From assembly GCA_036852015.1 (NCBI GenBank), contig JAANDG010000020.1:434001-498000 (forward strand): a DNA stretch of 64,000 bases. Direction: 5' to 3'. Below, piece after piece: positions 25,630 to 37,210 of the stretch; position 1 is the first letter of the stretch, and each line of letters opens with the position of its first letter. The position numbers were made by a program, and so were the translations under genes. This DNA is from Pelodera strongyloides (lineage: Eukaryota > Nematoda > Chromadorea > Rhabditida > Rhabditidae). The notes below the pieces were generated by a model that searched no databases, was not told where the DNA came from, and worked only from the letters and a program-made list of their open reading frames with translations.

Positions 25630-27328
25630 ATGATATGGTAAATACATATGTTGATTTCATTGTCAGTTCAGTCCCTCTTCCTATAGGACTACCCGGGAAA
25701 GCTTGCCCATGAGCCCAAGATATATAGTATATCAAATCTGCATAACTAACCCGTTTCTCTCTAAAGTTTGCGGGCAAAAGACCTCACTAGTATGTAAATG
25801 AGTAGACTCGCGGCTCGCTTGCACTAAATCTAATAAGAATCAACTATCAAATCTGTCCCCGGAATTCAGCTTTTAGAGTTTCTATTTCTAGATACGTAGT
25901 TAATCCTTTACTATACATATGATATGTCAAACTCCAATAAAATTATTACAATAAGCTGATAGCAATTAAATAATTAAATTATCCGCTAATGTTGATGTTT
26001 CAATGGCACAATCAAAGAAACCAAGAGCAAGACCTTTAGTCTACTGACTTGAGTAAGCTTTTACTATTTGTCTAAACGAATGGCTTTCTGAATCCGTGGT
26101 TCAAAATTCAAAGGTAATGCTTATTACTCTAACCTTACATAAGACCCAGAATCGCTATTGGTAGAATCTAGTTACCAGCAGGTGGTACATATTTCGTGGG
26201 AAAACATACGGGTATATTAGTTCCCCTGTTACCGGCACGCTGTTATAGCTAACGGGCAAATTCACAGTGTCCTATCTATAGCTGACCCTGTCGTACCTCA
26301 CCTCAGTCTTACAAGTATTCTTATACCGCTCAAAAAGTAAATCACGATTTTTTATTTATTACATTTTTTCCCACCCCTTTTGAGATAAGAAAATATGTTT
26401 CTTTATTTATTTTTTATCACATTAGCATAACAAGCCGCCGTATGGTATCTATGCTAATTCCCTTCAAAATGCGCATATTCAAATCTAAGTTTTTTCGCTT
26501 AGTATTTACTGTCCTTGAATCGTATTTACCTAGGACCCCTTTTTCGCGGTTGATTGCATATTCTAGTGAAAGAATCAATGTTTAATATGCAAATTTTCGT
26601 TGGCACCTAGTAGCGCACCATCTACGGTACACCGGACACCGCATAGCAAACATTGGGGGAGTGAAAAAGCAAAACTTGATTTTTAAAGTGATAACAGAGA
26701 AAATGTTTTCTCACAAAAAATGTGAATATGTAAAACATTGAAAGCAGTGTAGCTGTGTAGCGCCTTGGTTCCTCAGGTAATATAGTAAGATTATTACAAG
26801 TTATTTAGCTTATCTCTGGTTAAGCAATCCGCATCCTATTCCTTTAACTTATCCTTATTCTACCATCTATCTTGAATATTTTAATGCGTTATTTACCCTA
26901 CTAATCTCTCGTTTATTCATGCTACATTGGATCTAGTTACGTTTTGGTAAACTATGTGATGTATATTTTCCTAATTGCTTATTTAATTAGTCCCCTCCTT
27001 CTATCCTAGATCTGGTCCCTGACGTAGTCCTGGTGCCTCTCGAAGCCAACGTCGACGTGTGCCACTTGAAGCTCTATCTCGGGTATCTCGAAAAAGATAA
27101 AACATGATTGCGAGCTAACAATAAGAACCTGGCAAAGACACACCGCCAACACTCAGTAGATATGCCACGGAATTCTGAGACTTTTGTCCACTAAATACTT
27201 TCAATGATATTACTAAAAGCATAGAAAAATTGCCATATATTGCCATTACGTTTGATTGTGCTTGTAGTTAAACAGGTAGATAGCTTATTCATATTATTTC
27301 AAATTGCAAAATTATTTCCAAAAGATAT

Positions 27329-27401
27329 CGACCGCGGTAGGGATCGAACCTACAATCTTCTGCTCCGTAGGCAGACGCGTTATCCATTGCGCCACGCGGC
27401 C
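27329..27401 (-). tRNA. tRNA-Arg (anticodon ACG)
   Basis: Read on the minus strand, the 73 bases fold into a complete cloverleaf. The acceptor stem is GGCCGCG with CGCGGTC (one G-T pair), with discriminator G. The D-arm carries box A (TGGCGCAATGG). The anticodon stem TCTGC/GCAGA encloses CTACGGA, giving anticodon ACG (A34 normally edited to inosine). The T-arm carries box B (GGTTCGATCCC). No intron. Decodes CGN arginine codons. It has no damage and is judged functional. Confidence 0.95.
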
Positions 27402-29058
27402 ACGTTTTCAAGCTCTGCCGTGTTGCATGGGTTCCAAAAAACCTGCATCTCTCTCGCTTAGCGCTAACGAGAGTAACTGACGTCACGCAGTGCACTGCAA
27501 GGGTTTGCATAGTTTTAACTTATTTGTGAATCGCTGAACCTAGTTTCAATTTTTATTTTTCCTAAACGATTTGTTATACTACTCTTCTTTTGTCTATTTT
27601 ACCAATGCTACTCTATTACAATTTTTACTGAATAATTGTAAGTGAAATGCTACAAAAATGTATCCCAGCCGTTTTGAATAGTTTATTAGTTCCTTGCGTG
27701 GGTTCTTCTGGGATACGATAGGGTGTCGCACTGGTACGTAAATTGTACAATAGAGGTATGGTGTGGTGCGTGGGTAATGTCCTTTAGGGTACTTGACACA
27801 ACCAAGGTTAATTGTTATATTCAAATTAACAACGAAAACACATAATCTCGCCTAATTGAAGGTGTCATATCTCAAGTGTTATTCACCGTGGTTTGTGAGG
27901 CTGGTTTTGAGAGGGTGATGCATTTTTTGAATACTTACACCCTAGGTTACTTAGACACTTGTTCCAAAATGTAGATACACTGCTAGAGTCCAATGTATGT
28001 AACTGTTTCGTAGGATAATGTGCTTGTAAGGTAAGGATTTACGTAAGTGTATGGTAATTTTCGTAGTTAAAGTTAAAATAGAATTCCTTCGGTAGCTAGA
28101 TCGCTCGATGTTGTCTTGACTAAAACAAAGTTACCCGAGCAGCATATTTACTGTATCACAAGTTGGGGTGCTACGACACGAAACACCATACGCTAGGTTA
28201 CATACCACCAGTTGGTACCGCTGGGCTAAACTCTTACTCCTATTCAAAAAGGATATAAATATTTCCATAGATCATCTATCTGCTGTTAGTCTTTAATTGC
28301 ATCATAGGTCTTCTTTTGGTACGAGTTACACCAGTGTTTATTCTAAGGATTAGCTTGACCTTTGAGAGCTGATATATACGCCGACACGACTTACGCCTAG
28401 TATAGGCATAAGATAAGCACCAGTTGTTTCATAGTGCCGCGTTTGTGCGTCAACGATGTTTATGAGTATTGTTCTGTGATATGGTTAGAACTACCCAACT
28501 GATCATGTATTAAATCCTAAATCCTTTAGATTTATACAATACTGAGGGGTTTACTTGCTTATGCAACTCATTGTTAGCCTACGTTAGTATACTTACGTAG
28601 ACTATGTAGTTCTGTCTCTAGGACTTACGAGTAGACCGCTGTTGGCAGCGAGATACGCTACTTATAGCAACACCGCATATCAATGTTTATACCCCTACGG
28701 AGGTACTTATGCGGAGGTACACTTGTGTAACGTTGGCGATTTTCTCACCATGCATATTTAATCTTTTCTATGTTTTCTTTTTCTTTTTGACATTATAATA
28801 TGATAGGAGTTTCTAGCAATAAGACAAGACCGAGGCGTATTCCGAGTCATCAACAGAAGGCAAGAAGCCTCTAACATGTGTGTTAATTCGCAACGCGCGC
28901 ACTTCCCCTTTAATCGCAAGGTTTACGCTTCTGTTCCGCGTGCTAATTCCTACGCGCACGCGTAAAGAACCGCGGAAATATGCGCAAATGTTGTCGTGGA
29001 ATGTTCGAACATTTTCCGCTTAATATTGAGCTTTCGGTTTCTAACAAGTTGCAAACGC

Positions 29059-29150
29059 TTTCTCTCTCTTTCTCTCTTTCTTTCTCTCTTTCTCTCCCTC
29101 TCTCTTTCGCTCTCTCTCTCTCTCTTTCCGTATCTCTCCCTCTCTCTCTG
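29059..29150. repeat. CT-rich microsatellite
   Basis: CT and TTTC units without other structure. Open frames on both strands here are by-products of the repeat. Confidence 0.9.
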
Positions 29151-29260
29151 TTTACCCACAGGATTTTACAAGAGTTTTCACACTTTACGTCGCAGAAAAG
29201 TTCCAAACAGTCTAATTCTTTTCACGGAAAGTCTTTTATTTTTCGTTTTTACCCTTAAAA

Positions 29261-29414
29261 TTTAAAATTTGTTTTACGCTTCAAGAGCGTGCAACTTTAT
29301 TCAAGGGTGAAAATACAGATTCATTGTTTGCTTATGACATGTTCCGCAGAGGTCCTGAGCAGTAGGCGACGAGCTCCAGATGACAAATTGCTCGACGTCT
29401 TCGGGCTAGGGCCA
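29261..29414 (-). mobile_element. SINE family S1, copy lacking its tRNA-like head
   Basis: Runs from TTTAAAATTTGTTTTACGC to GGGCTAGGGCCA and differs from 50953-51107 at about three positions by eye. It stops before the tRNA-like head, at the GGCCA junction. On the minus strand it carries a TTGAATAAAGG segment that contains a poly(A) signal. The near-identity of two copies 21 kb apart indicates recent mobility. Confidence 0.85.
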
Positions 29415-29557
29415 CCCTTTTTACCCAACTTCTTTAAAGGGTCAGGCTCGCGAAAAAAAACTGTCTAAAATTTCGCAGGAAGTGGTGGTTGTTGGTGCGC
29501 ATCTAACTGTAGACAATCTAAAAATGGCAGCGCGTGAAACGCAAAACTCCTTGGTCG

Positions 29558-29697
29558 TATTCACCAACACGCAGGGAGCCCTCCCTGCTCTCCCCAAGGA
29601 GCCAAAGAGTGCGTAGAGAGTTCGAGAGCAGAAGAGATTCAGAGCGCTCGTGAGCCTAGGGTCGCCTAGGGAGGGTTCCCTGTGTGTTGGTGAAAAC
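29558..29697. mobile_element. 140-bp inverted-repeat element ending in TTCACCA
   Basis: The left end, ATTCACCAACACGCAGGGAG, mirrors the right end, TAGGGAGGGTTCCCTGTGTG followed by TTGGTGAA, over about 30 bases. The TATTCACCA terminus resembles those at 31579 and 63540, but the inner repeats differ. It sits inside a region bounded by TTTAAAGGGTCAGGCTCGC (29436) and GCGAGCC (about 29740), perhaps an older element. Confidence 0.7.
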
Positions 29698-30285
29698 CGC
29701 ATCTGATCGGCCAAACGCCAAAACGGACACCAAAAATTATCACAAGCGAGCCACGAAAATGTCTCACATATCCTCGATTTTTGTTATATCCATATTTGTT
29801 AGATTTTCCATATTCGTTTTTGAACAATGCTTTCGCTAACACCTGTAAATATTCAAATTTCGAGTGATGTGAGTGAGAGATGGCACATGCATGAGAGAAA
29901 TATAGAGAGATAAAATGTTAAGCTATGAGAGAGAGAGGTAAGAGATAGAGAGAGCGAGAGAGAGAGAGGGAATCCCGTCAAGTGCTTGTTGCATACATTA
30001 TTTACTGTACACGGACCAGGCACACGCCCTGAGACTGAGCATGTACACACCAACATCAGCTAACACTGCAGAATTGACAACATTCAGAGATTTGCATGTT
30101 TTCACTTTCCATTTTTTCGGATTTGCTAGGATTACTTTGGTCTTTTGCTCTCTCTATCTTATAATAAGCTTACAATTAATAAAAAAATAACTCTCATCAT
30201 ATCCGTCTGGCTGGTATTATTTAAGCTTTTGTTATTTCTATAACTCAACCTTTGAAAAAAATTTATTGATAGCTTACGGTACAAA

Positions 30286-30459
30286 TTAAAGCGGAATGAC
30301 ATGCGCATGCGGTTTGCGTAGCATATACCGAGCGAACAACCTTTTGTATGAATACATATTTTCTTTCCCTCACGAACTGGAAGGCACTACTTACATGGAA
30401 GTACATGGAAATGCAGTTCACGCGACACGTTTCACAAATCACGCACAAAACGCCTTTAA
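30286..30459. mobile_element. TTAA-bounded MITE, family F8
   Basis: TTAAAGCGGAATGACATGCG on the left and a decayed ACAAAACGCCTTTAA on the right. It is 174 bp. The interior holds CATGGAAATGCAGTT, as in the element at 8361, so it may be a diverged F4 relative. Confidence 0.65.
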
Positions 30460-31067
30460 TGCTTTACTTTAAGCTTGACCTACTCGCTAATTGTTTCTTC
30501 TTAATTCTAAATTCGTCTCTTTCGGCGTCTTCAAACAAATCTCTTCAATTTTCGGCAATTCCTCAAGCTTTTGTTTGTGAAAAGACTCCAGATTATGTGC
30601 CAAATATTTTGTTGTATTCATAAATTGAAGTGCGCCCGCTCTTTTTCCGCATTTTTCGAGACTTCACGGGAAAGTAGAGCACTATTCAACGGTTATTGTA
30701 TTGTTTTCAAGCCTTTTATACTAGTACCAGCCGGCTACGCCGCCTGAGGCGTCTTTCCATACTTATGAAACGTCTGTAACGTAGTGCTTCCTGACTGTTG
30801 AATAATACACATAGCTATACCCAGCGGTAACGTTTGAACCATGAACTCCGTACGCAAACATGACAACGTAGGCATAGCTAGGGTTCACCATACAGAGGAT
30901 AATGGTTTACGTAATACTCTGTTGTGCAGTCTTGTGCGTAGGCATATTACTTGAGGAGTTAGGAAAAATAAATACCTATCCCAAATGTATAAGTACTATC
31001 TTCATCTTTCTCTGCTTCTCTGTGCTATCTCCCCTCTGTCTTTTATCTTTCTCTCTTCTGTCTGCTA

Positions 31068-31135
31068 GCTCCTCTCTCTCTAGTTCTCTCTCTCTAGTTC
31101 TCTCTCTATCCGTCTCTCTCTCTCTCTCCCTCTCC
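31068..31135. repeat. CT-rich microsatellite
   Basis: CT tract with two TAGTTCTCTCT interruptions. Confidence 0.85.
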
Positions 31136-31578
31136 TTTATTTTCATGGTACCATTGTCTACTGTATTCTTTGCCCATCTTCCTCTCATACTGTAACAGTT
31201 GTATTTCTGTTCTTCTGTTGTTTTGTGTGAACTGATTTACAACTAGGCGCGCGGAGCTTCACACTTTGATGTTGAACCGCCTTCGGGCTTATGACAGGGC
31301 ATTTGTCTATGAGAAGAGTACGCGACTGTACAAACAACAATACACTACGAGAGGATCCGATACGTTGCGCAATTGTTCATATACACCAACTGTAGCTTAT
31401 GCGTCCGGGATATTACCACTTGGGGTCGAGGTCAAAGCTTTAGAACTTTAAAGCGAAGTACAGGCCGGTTTTTGAAACGCATCGTAGACAGCTGAATTCT
31501 TACGTATTTATGCAAAGTTGCTCGAATTTAGCTCGATTTTTTTATTCTAATTTTTTATTCATTTGCACAGGCTGTACA

Positions 31579-32699
31579 GAGGCTGTATTCACCACTACAT
31601 TTACCCGGGTAAAATCGTTTCCCGGGAAAGTATTTTACCCAAAATGACCATTTTTCCCTTTTCCCCGAATTCACCACTTTTTCCCTTTTCCCAAAAAGCG
31701 AGCTGGTAAACGGAAAATTTTACCCGAGCTTGGCACGGGTAAACCAGAAATTACCCAAGTGTTGTGGTACATTTTTCGTCGAAAAGGTGTATTTAAACAT
31801 TATTTCTGTGTTTTATTTGAATGTCTGACAATAATAACTAACTATTTCTTTAAGTACAACAAAAAATTAAGATATTTACGCTAATGTTTTTCTATTCTCT
31901 TTCATTATGACGATAAGCAACTATTGTAAAGGATATCTACTAATTACTACATGTTATAAGGCAAATAATGCGACTTCCGCATTCAACAGACTCCCGAAAA
32001 GCTTGCCGTAGTATGAAAATTCACGCGTCCGGCATATATTTTATCCTAAATAAATGGTCTAAGTGTGCTATGGATGGAGTCAATGGACTACCTTTTTCTC
32101 AAATCATAGCGAAGAAATTCTTGTTCTTGTAGAAAGAAAAGAATTGATGTCCCCCCCCCCCATCTCCATAAAAAGGTATTGTGGCGAGTACTATTACCGA
32201 GCACAACACCATCCGTTGTGGTCTAGTGGTTAGGATTTGTGGCTCTCACCCACAAGGCCGGGGTTCGATTCCCCGCAACGGAAGATCTTGTTTTGCTCCT
32301 TATCTTACCGGGAGAATGTCTGTACAACCTATCTGTACAACCTTATTATCAATTTTTCGTTGGGTATTGTCCTTAAATGTTATCTAACGGAAATTGTGTT
32401 GATCCTAGCTCTAACTATATATTAATAATTATTGAGGGTGCTTAGATTAAGCAACGAAAATATGCAAAATTATATTACAACGAAATTAAGCATAAACATA
32501 CCAATTAATTATATTTTCTTTGAATTTCCCCTTGGGTAAAATTCCCCGTTTCCCAAATGGAGCGTGAATTCGGGAAGGGATAAAAACTTTTCCGGAAAGG
32601 GAAAAAATATTTCCCGGGGAGGATTTTCGCTAGGGAATTGTCCCTGGGTAATTTCTTTTCCCGGGGAATTTTTTCCGTAAGAATGGTGAATACGGCCTC
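31579..32699. mobile_element. 1.1-kb inverted-repeat element carrying a tRNA-Glu gene
   Basis: The ends GAGGCTGTATTCACCA and TGGTGAATACGGCCTC are inverted copies. Behind them lie long imperfect inverted arms of about 150-180 bases, rich in GGGTAAA, TTTCCCGGG and TTTTCCC blocks on the left and complementary blocks at 32517-32690. The AT-rich middle (about 31760-32510) contains an intact tRNA-Glu and an 11-C run (32151-32161) but no transposase frame. A 131-bp element with the same terminal sequence lies at 63540. The element interrupts an F1 MITE. Confidence 0.8.
32212..32283 (+). tRNA. tRNA-Glu (anticodon CTC)
   Basis: Complete cloverleaf: acceptor TCCGTTG with CAACGGA (7 of 7 pairs), a D-arm with box A (TGGTCTAGTGG), an anticodon stem TGTGG/CCACA around loop CTCTCAC giving anticodon CTC, and a T-arm CGGGG/CCCCG with box B (GGTTCGATTCC). 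No intron. Reads GAG codons. It appears functional, yet it lies in the middle of a nested inverted-repeat element. Confidence 0.95.
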
Positions 32700-32892
32700 G
32701 GATGTGTTTCGAAAACAGGCCGGTATTTCGCTCTAAGCACGAGTAAATCATTACGCAAAAGAAGTCAAGATTTTACTTGATAGTTAGGACACATGCGATT
32801 GAAACATTTTTATGCTTACTCATTGTAGTACCCATAGCGTGTCATGGTGTTCGTTCTAAACTTCCGTTCAAAGTCAAGCTAGTGGACTTAGA

Positions 32893-32894
32893 AA

Positions 32895-32933
<39 letters not shown>
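32893..32933. repeat. GA microsatellite
   Basis: Uninterrupted GA dinucleotide run of about 40 bases. Confidence 0.92.
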
Positions 32934-32934
<1 letters not shown>

Positions 32935-33195
32935 AAACGAGAGGATTCCCTTCAAATGGATAACACAAACGCGTATCCGTTCCTTCTTTTGTGAACCACG
33001 ACAATCCAACCCGGCGCTTTTGTAGTTCCCTTAAAAAAAAAAACTCCCGAAATTCACTTTGGTCCTCTTCATTCACAGTTGTTGGCTCGGTTACCCAAGT
33101 GCTTCGTTACCTTAGAGGGGACATGTTTACCTTAGTAATACCTTAGTTCCGTAACCTTCATGTGCGCACTTTTATACAAAAAATGACTACGTATC

Positions 33196-33441
33196 TTACT
33201 TATCTCCCGATGTAAGTTTTTCGAAGCCAAAATTACGCGTATGTATTGCATAGTAAAACACCTTGCCTATACGCTTGACATCAGGGACATATTTCCATGC
33301 ACCTCGGAACACAAAGTCTTGTATCTTTTCTAGAAACTCTCGTGGGCTCATTTCTAGAAAATTACAATAGTTCAACTTTGTTTTTGGTTTCTTTTCCTTG
33401 TAAATGGTATCACAATCACCTCCCTCCTCAACCTCAAGCAT
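33196..33441 (-). CDS. Possible orphan exon or gene fragment
   Basis: An 81-codon open frame on the minus strand has amino-acid composition and charge patterning more protein-like than its neighbours, for example MSPREFLEKIQDFVF and KRIGKVFYYAI. A nematode-like acceptor TTTTCTAG lies inside it, just before the AAATGAGCCC that encodes the second methionine, and a GTAAGA donor overlaps the stop. It could thus be an internal exon. I recognise no family, and no adjoining exons were found. It could also be a transposon fragment or chance. Confidence 0.25.
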   Translation of the reverse strand: MLEVEEGGDCDTIYKEKKPKTKLNYCNFLEMSPREFLEKIQDFVFRGAWKYVPDVKRIGKVFYYAIHTRNFGFEKLTSGDK

Positions 33442-33636
33442 ATCTTAATCTATTCATCATCCTACTGTATACACACACTGATCAATCACTCTCGAGTACT
33501 GTAAGTCAATTGAGTGTATGCTAATTGACTTTCTTACTGTACAAAGGATAATTACCGAAGAGCAAGCTCGGAAGTGGGTCTTGAGTGGAATTAGCGGGAC
33601 ACTCTGGTGAGAGACTTGGAGGAGATGTTGGAGGAG

Positions 33637-33681
33637 AGTGAGAAAGATAGAGAGAAAGGGAGAGAGGATGAGAGGGAGTTA

Positions 33682-33720
<39 letters not shown>

Positions 33721-33727
33721 AGAGAGA
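33637..33727. repeat. GA-rich microsatellite
   Basis: GA repeats with interruptions. Adjacent open frames on both strands derive from it. Confidence 0.88.
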
Positions 33728-34951
33728 TGGAACTGTAGGCTTCTGGCCAAGAGTAGAAGCCGGCTCGAATCAAAGGAGGTATCGAGATATCTAAGCAAAC
33801 AGAGCCGGCGCATCCCTCTATATCGCTATCCGCTACCTATTATTAACCTAAGCCTATGCAACCTAAGACCCAGGGTCATTTGAGATCCCGGTTGCTTAGC
33901 CTTGATCCACTACTTACTTACGATTACATCCTAATTCTTATTACTTTACTATTTACGCCCACGAATAGCTAATTTTTTTAGAACCAGTTCTTCCAAACTC
34001 CTCTACGCCACTTTTTAGCTAATTCCATGAAAATTAAACGTTTTTCAAGCTTACAGTCAACTGTAAACCTATGAAAAGACGCGGACTTAACCTTTTCATG
34101 AACGCTTTGAAACGCTTTCTAATTCGGACTACGGTAACTTTTCATTGTTGTGTAATGATGTTTCCAATTTCCATACAACTTACATCGTTGCTGACCCAAA
34201 CCATAACCTCCTCGGTGAAGCTCGTTGTAATCTTACAATTAAAAGAGTTGTCTCACACAGGTGGCTCGGGTATATTGAGTCATAAAGTTTCGAGCTCCGA
34301 GGTTCTATGTTCCATCGTAAAATGATCCGAGCCGTGCTTTAACCCCCTACATTAGTTTTACTTCGTCAAGTGCTGTCGGCTGCGTCTTTAAGTTATCCCG
34401 AATTTGCTGTGAGGTCGTTTCGAAATCATAACATTGTAAATCGCATTCAATTGTTGTTCACGAAAACGTTGTCTCAATCTAACTCTTCACAAAACACAGC
34501 GGCCTATCCCCTTATTTAAACCAAAGTTAAAGGGAATATGTAGGCACTCAAAATGAGCAAAACAACTGCGAAACTAGAGTTTCCACACCAGACATGAATT
34601 TAAGTAGGCGACTGAATATGTAAATTCGAATATTCTCATTTGCATGCAAATATGTCGCTGTTGCATGCTATATGCCGATGTTTGCACATATGCTAAATTT
34701 TTTGCTCCATCAGCACTGCCGTGTAAGCCAGGGGGTCAAATAACGCGTTTACTATGGAAAAGATGAACTTTGAAAATCATTTTTTTTTAAATGGGAAACT
34801 TTTAACCATTTTTGTTGTTGTTTCCTTAATGAGGAACACACATTCTCTTAATACAGCTTAACTTCAAAAAGGGCATACATATTCCCTTTAAGCCTCCTGT
34901 ACCTATGACCATGTTTCCTTTATAAAGTTGCAACACTGCTTCAGACAGAGT

Positions 34952-34986
34952 ACGAGAGAGAGAGAGAGAGAGGAAGAGAGAGAGAA
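34952..34986. repeat. GA microsatellite
   Basis: GA dinucleotide run of about 35 bases with one interruption. Confidence 0.88.
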
Positions 34987-35225
34987 TTTACCTTTGAGTC
35001 GCATAGCTAAGCTTAGGTCCTTAGGGTCATTCCTTAAGTCCAGCGCTCTTGGTCCAAGACTCTCTTTCCTCTCAATATTGTGGTTTTTATCGCTCTTGTC
35101 AACAGCTCACATTTGTCCCAAGACAGACTAATTGGCCACAAGCTGTGATACACCTGTTCGTACGAGAATTTTCATTCTTTCACTCAAGATTTTCAGTTTC
35201 TTTGTCAGTATCAGTTAATCACTTC

Positions 35226-35287
35226 TAGTGGGCATGCAAATTTTGTGCTGGCTTGCAAAATGACTTGTAAATTTGCATGCCCACTAT
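35226..35287. repeat. 62-bp hairpin with 18-bp perfect arms
   Basis: TAGTGGGCATGCAAATTT at 35226-35243 is exactly mirrored at 35270-35287, with a 26-base loop. The ATGCAAAT octamer in the arm is the same one found in many of the MITEs. It may be a minimal foldback element. Confidence 0.8.
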
Positions 35288-37192
35288 GGAAATCAACTAT
35301 TTACTACGATCCAAAATTTTGATAGAATTCATAGTTTTATTTTGGTTTACTCCTTAATTAAAAGCGTTTGCTTTGTAAAGCATGTCTCTCGGAATTTAAT
35401 ACCATCATCTTTCGATAAAAGGAAACTATTTGAGCACTTCATTCTCGTGAGCCTCCCCCTTTAAGGAGGTATGCAATGTGACAACCACATTTTCATGTAT
35501 TATATTAACTGTGTATCATCATGTGCCGGAACGCAGATAGACGCAAAATTTAGCACATATACCGTTGTCCAGTATATGTGTCAAGACCACGCACCACATC
35601 GCTTTACAATCTTCCGTTTTGGAAGCTATACTAAAGAACGTACAGGTACTCAATTTCAATATGCTAATTTCACTTTTCTCTGAAGATCTCAAATTACATT
35701 CGAAACCGCGTTCCTTATATAAGTTCGTACAGCCCATCGCTTATTCTGATTATGCAATGGTCATCCCAGATTAGTAGGCGCTACGGCGTATCTCGGCTCG
35801 GTTTACAAACGCGCCGCGCGCGGGACCAAAAAACGTCTGTTGCGATATGCAACAGCTGGCCTTAGACGTAGCGATTGATGTATAAGGTATTTATGATGTG
35901 TGACAGAATCTGTCTATTTTTGTTCATCTTCGTAAAGATAATCTTCAATCATATCTGAAGGGGTTCCGCCTGTGGGGAGGCACGTGACGGAAAATACTTG
36001 ATTGACAGTAAATAGTATTATCAGATTGTAAATGTGTTTCCTTTTGTTACCGCCGGTGGGTACTTTGATGTAGTATGGTAGTTATAGATGGATATGGTAG
36101 TTCATTTCATACCTATGGTAGATAGTGAATACCGTAAGTCACTCATTTTCATTGTGAAAACGATTTTGTGAACACTTTTATAAAATTGTATCTTTACAAA
36201 GCTGGGTTTTCAAGGAGTAACCCAGTTATTTTTAAGTTAATAATACGCAAATACATATATTCACAATAGCGAATAAGTGCCCAAATTATCTATGATTTTT
36301 AGAGTCACCTTTCAACTTAAATAATTACCTGAATATGCGAAAAAAAAAAGACTTTTACACTTTTACCCGTAGATTATATTTGAATGTTTTCACTACACCT
36401 TTCTCTCATCTTTTTGTTTTGTTATCGCAGTTCTTCTGTGAAAAACTCTACTTTCCCCACTAACAATAAGTATATTATCCTAACAAACAATAGAGGAAAT
36501 TCTCGCCCGGATTAGCTCAAATAAACACGCTGTCATGGAGAAAATCCACATATTTTCTTGATTTTCTATTTTTGTTTAACTAATGACTTAACGTACCTGT
36601 AGACCTTAGGCTTTAGAGTACGAACGTAACTACTTAATCTTTAGAGAACACCGCCCCGGGTATCATAACAGAGCTATAAAATGGTCAAAGCGCACAACGT
36701 CTGTTCGGAAACGCCGCACCAGTACATTAGGTCTAGTCATAAACACCAGCTATAAATGTTCTTTTACCAGAGCGGTAAGCCTCACAAGAGAGTGGTAGCC
36801 AATATTCAAATTAGTTAATTACACAGATACCGCTGCTCTTCTTATATAGTAATTAAGCTGATGTAAAGGGTTTTTTGCATTTTCAAACAGCATAACTGCA
36901 TAACGCAACCAACGGAGTTCCCGTGCATTTATGCTAATTGTAAGTGCGCTCGATTTCTTATTCTAATCATACTCATTTGCATATGGTGCATGGAAATGCA
37001 ATTATCCAAAATCCGTTTCAAACTCGGATGTTATACCGCTTTAATATTTAAAGGTACTCCTAATACTCTCCATACCATACACATACACGATATACCAGTT
37101 GCTATGTGCAAAAACAGCAACATTCCGGCGCGCTCTATTCCATATGCTAATCACCCTTATTACAATGCGTAATTACCGTTACCGTTTGCGTT

Positions 37193-37210
37193 GTACCATG
37201 GCCATGGTAC
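37193..37210. repeat. 18-bp perfect palindrome
   Basis: GTACCATGGCCATGGTAC with no spacer. Isolated, with no associated gene. Confidence 0.85.

Larger units (their letters stand above)
20570..27328. other. Intergenic stretch, no gene seen
   Basis: No protein gene is supported. Contents: a CA microsatellite (22727-22832), two more TTAA-bounded elements (23423, 24686), a GA microsatellite (25215-25252), a GC-rich GACGGCTATCGCCGCCTGAG motif near 25392 that recurs near 30728 and 40938, and the second copy of the 59-bp repeat (25571). Open frames on both strands at 21687-22056 have no recognisable product. Confidence 0.55.
27402..31447. other. Intergenic stretch, no protein gene seen
   Basis: Contents: CT microsatellites (29059-29150 and 31068-31135), a mixed GA tract near 29870-29970, a headless copy of SINE S1 (29261-29414), an inverted-repeat element (29558-29697), and a TTAA-bounded element (30286-30459). 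The frame at 31266-31451 is open but has no recognisable product. Confidence 0.55.
31448..32736. mobile_element. MITE family F1, copy d, split by a nested element
   Basis: The left part (31448 to about 31578) begins TTAAAGCGAAGTACAGGCCGG and carries the F1 interior up to GGCTGTACA. The right part (from about 32700) carries GATGTGTTTCGAAAACAGG and CCGGTATTTCGCTCTAA. The rejoined halves would have the length and order of other F1 copies. Everything between belongs to a second element inserted later. Confidence 0.85.

Noticed and set aside
28943..29265. Open frames of about 90 codons on both strands
   Set aside because: They are translations of the CT microsatellite (Ser-Leu and Arg-Glu repeats).
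30902..31195. A 97-codon hydrophobic frame that looks like a membrane protein
   Set aside because: The hydrophobic Leu/Ser stretch comes from the CT microsatellite at 31068-31135. No splice sites or homology.
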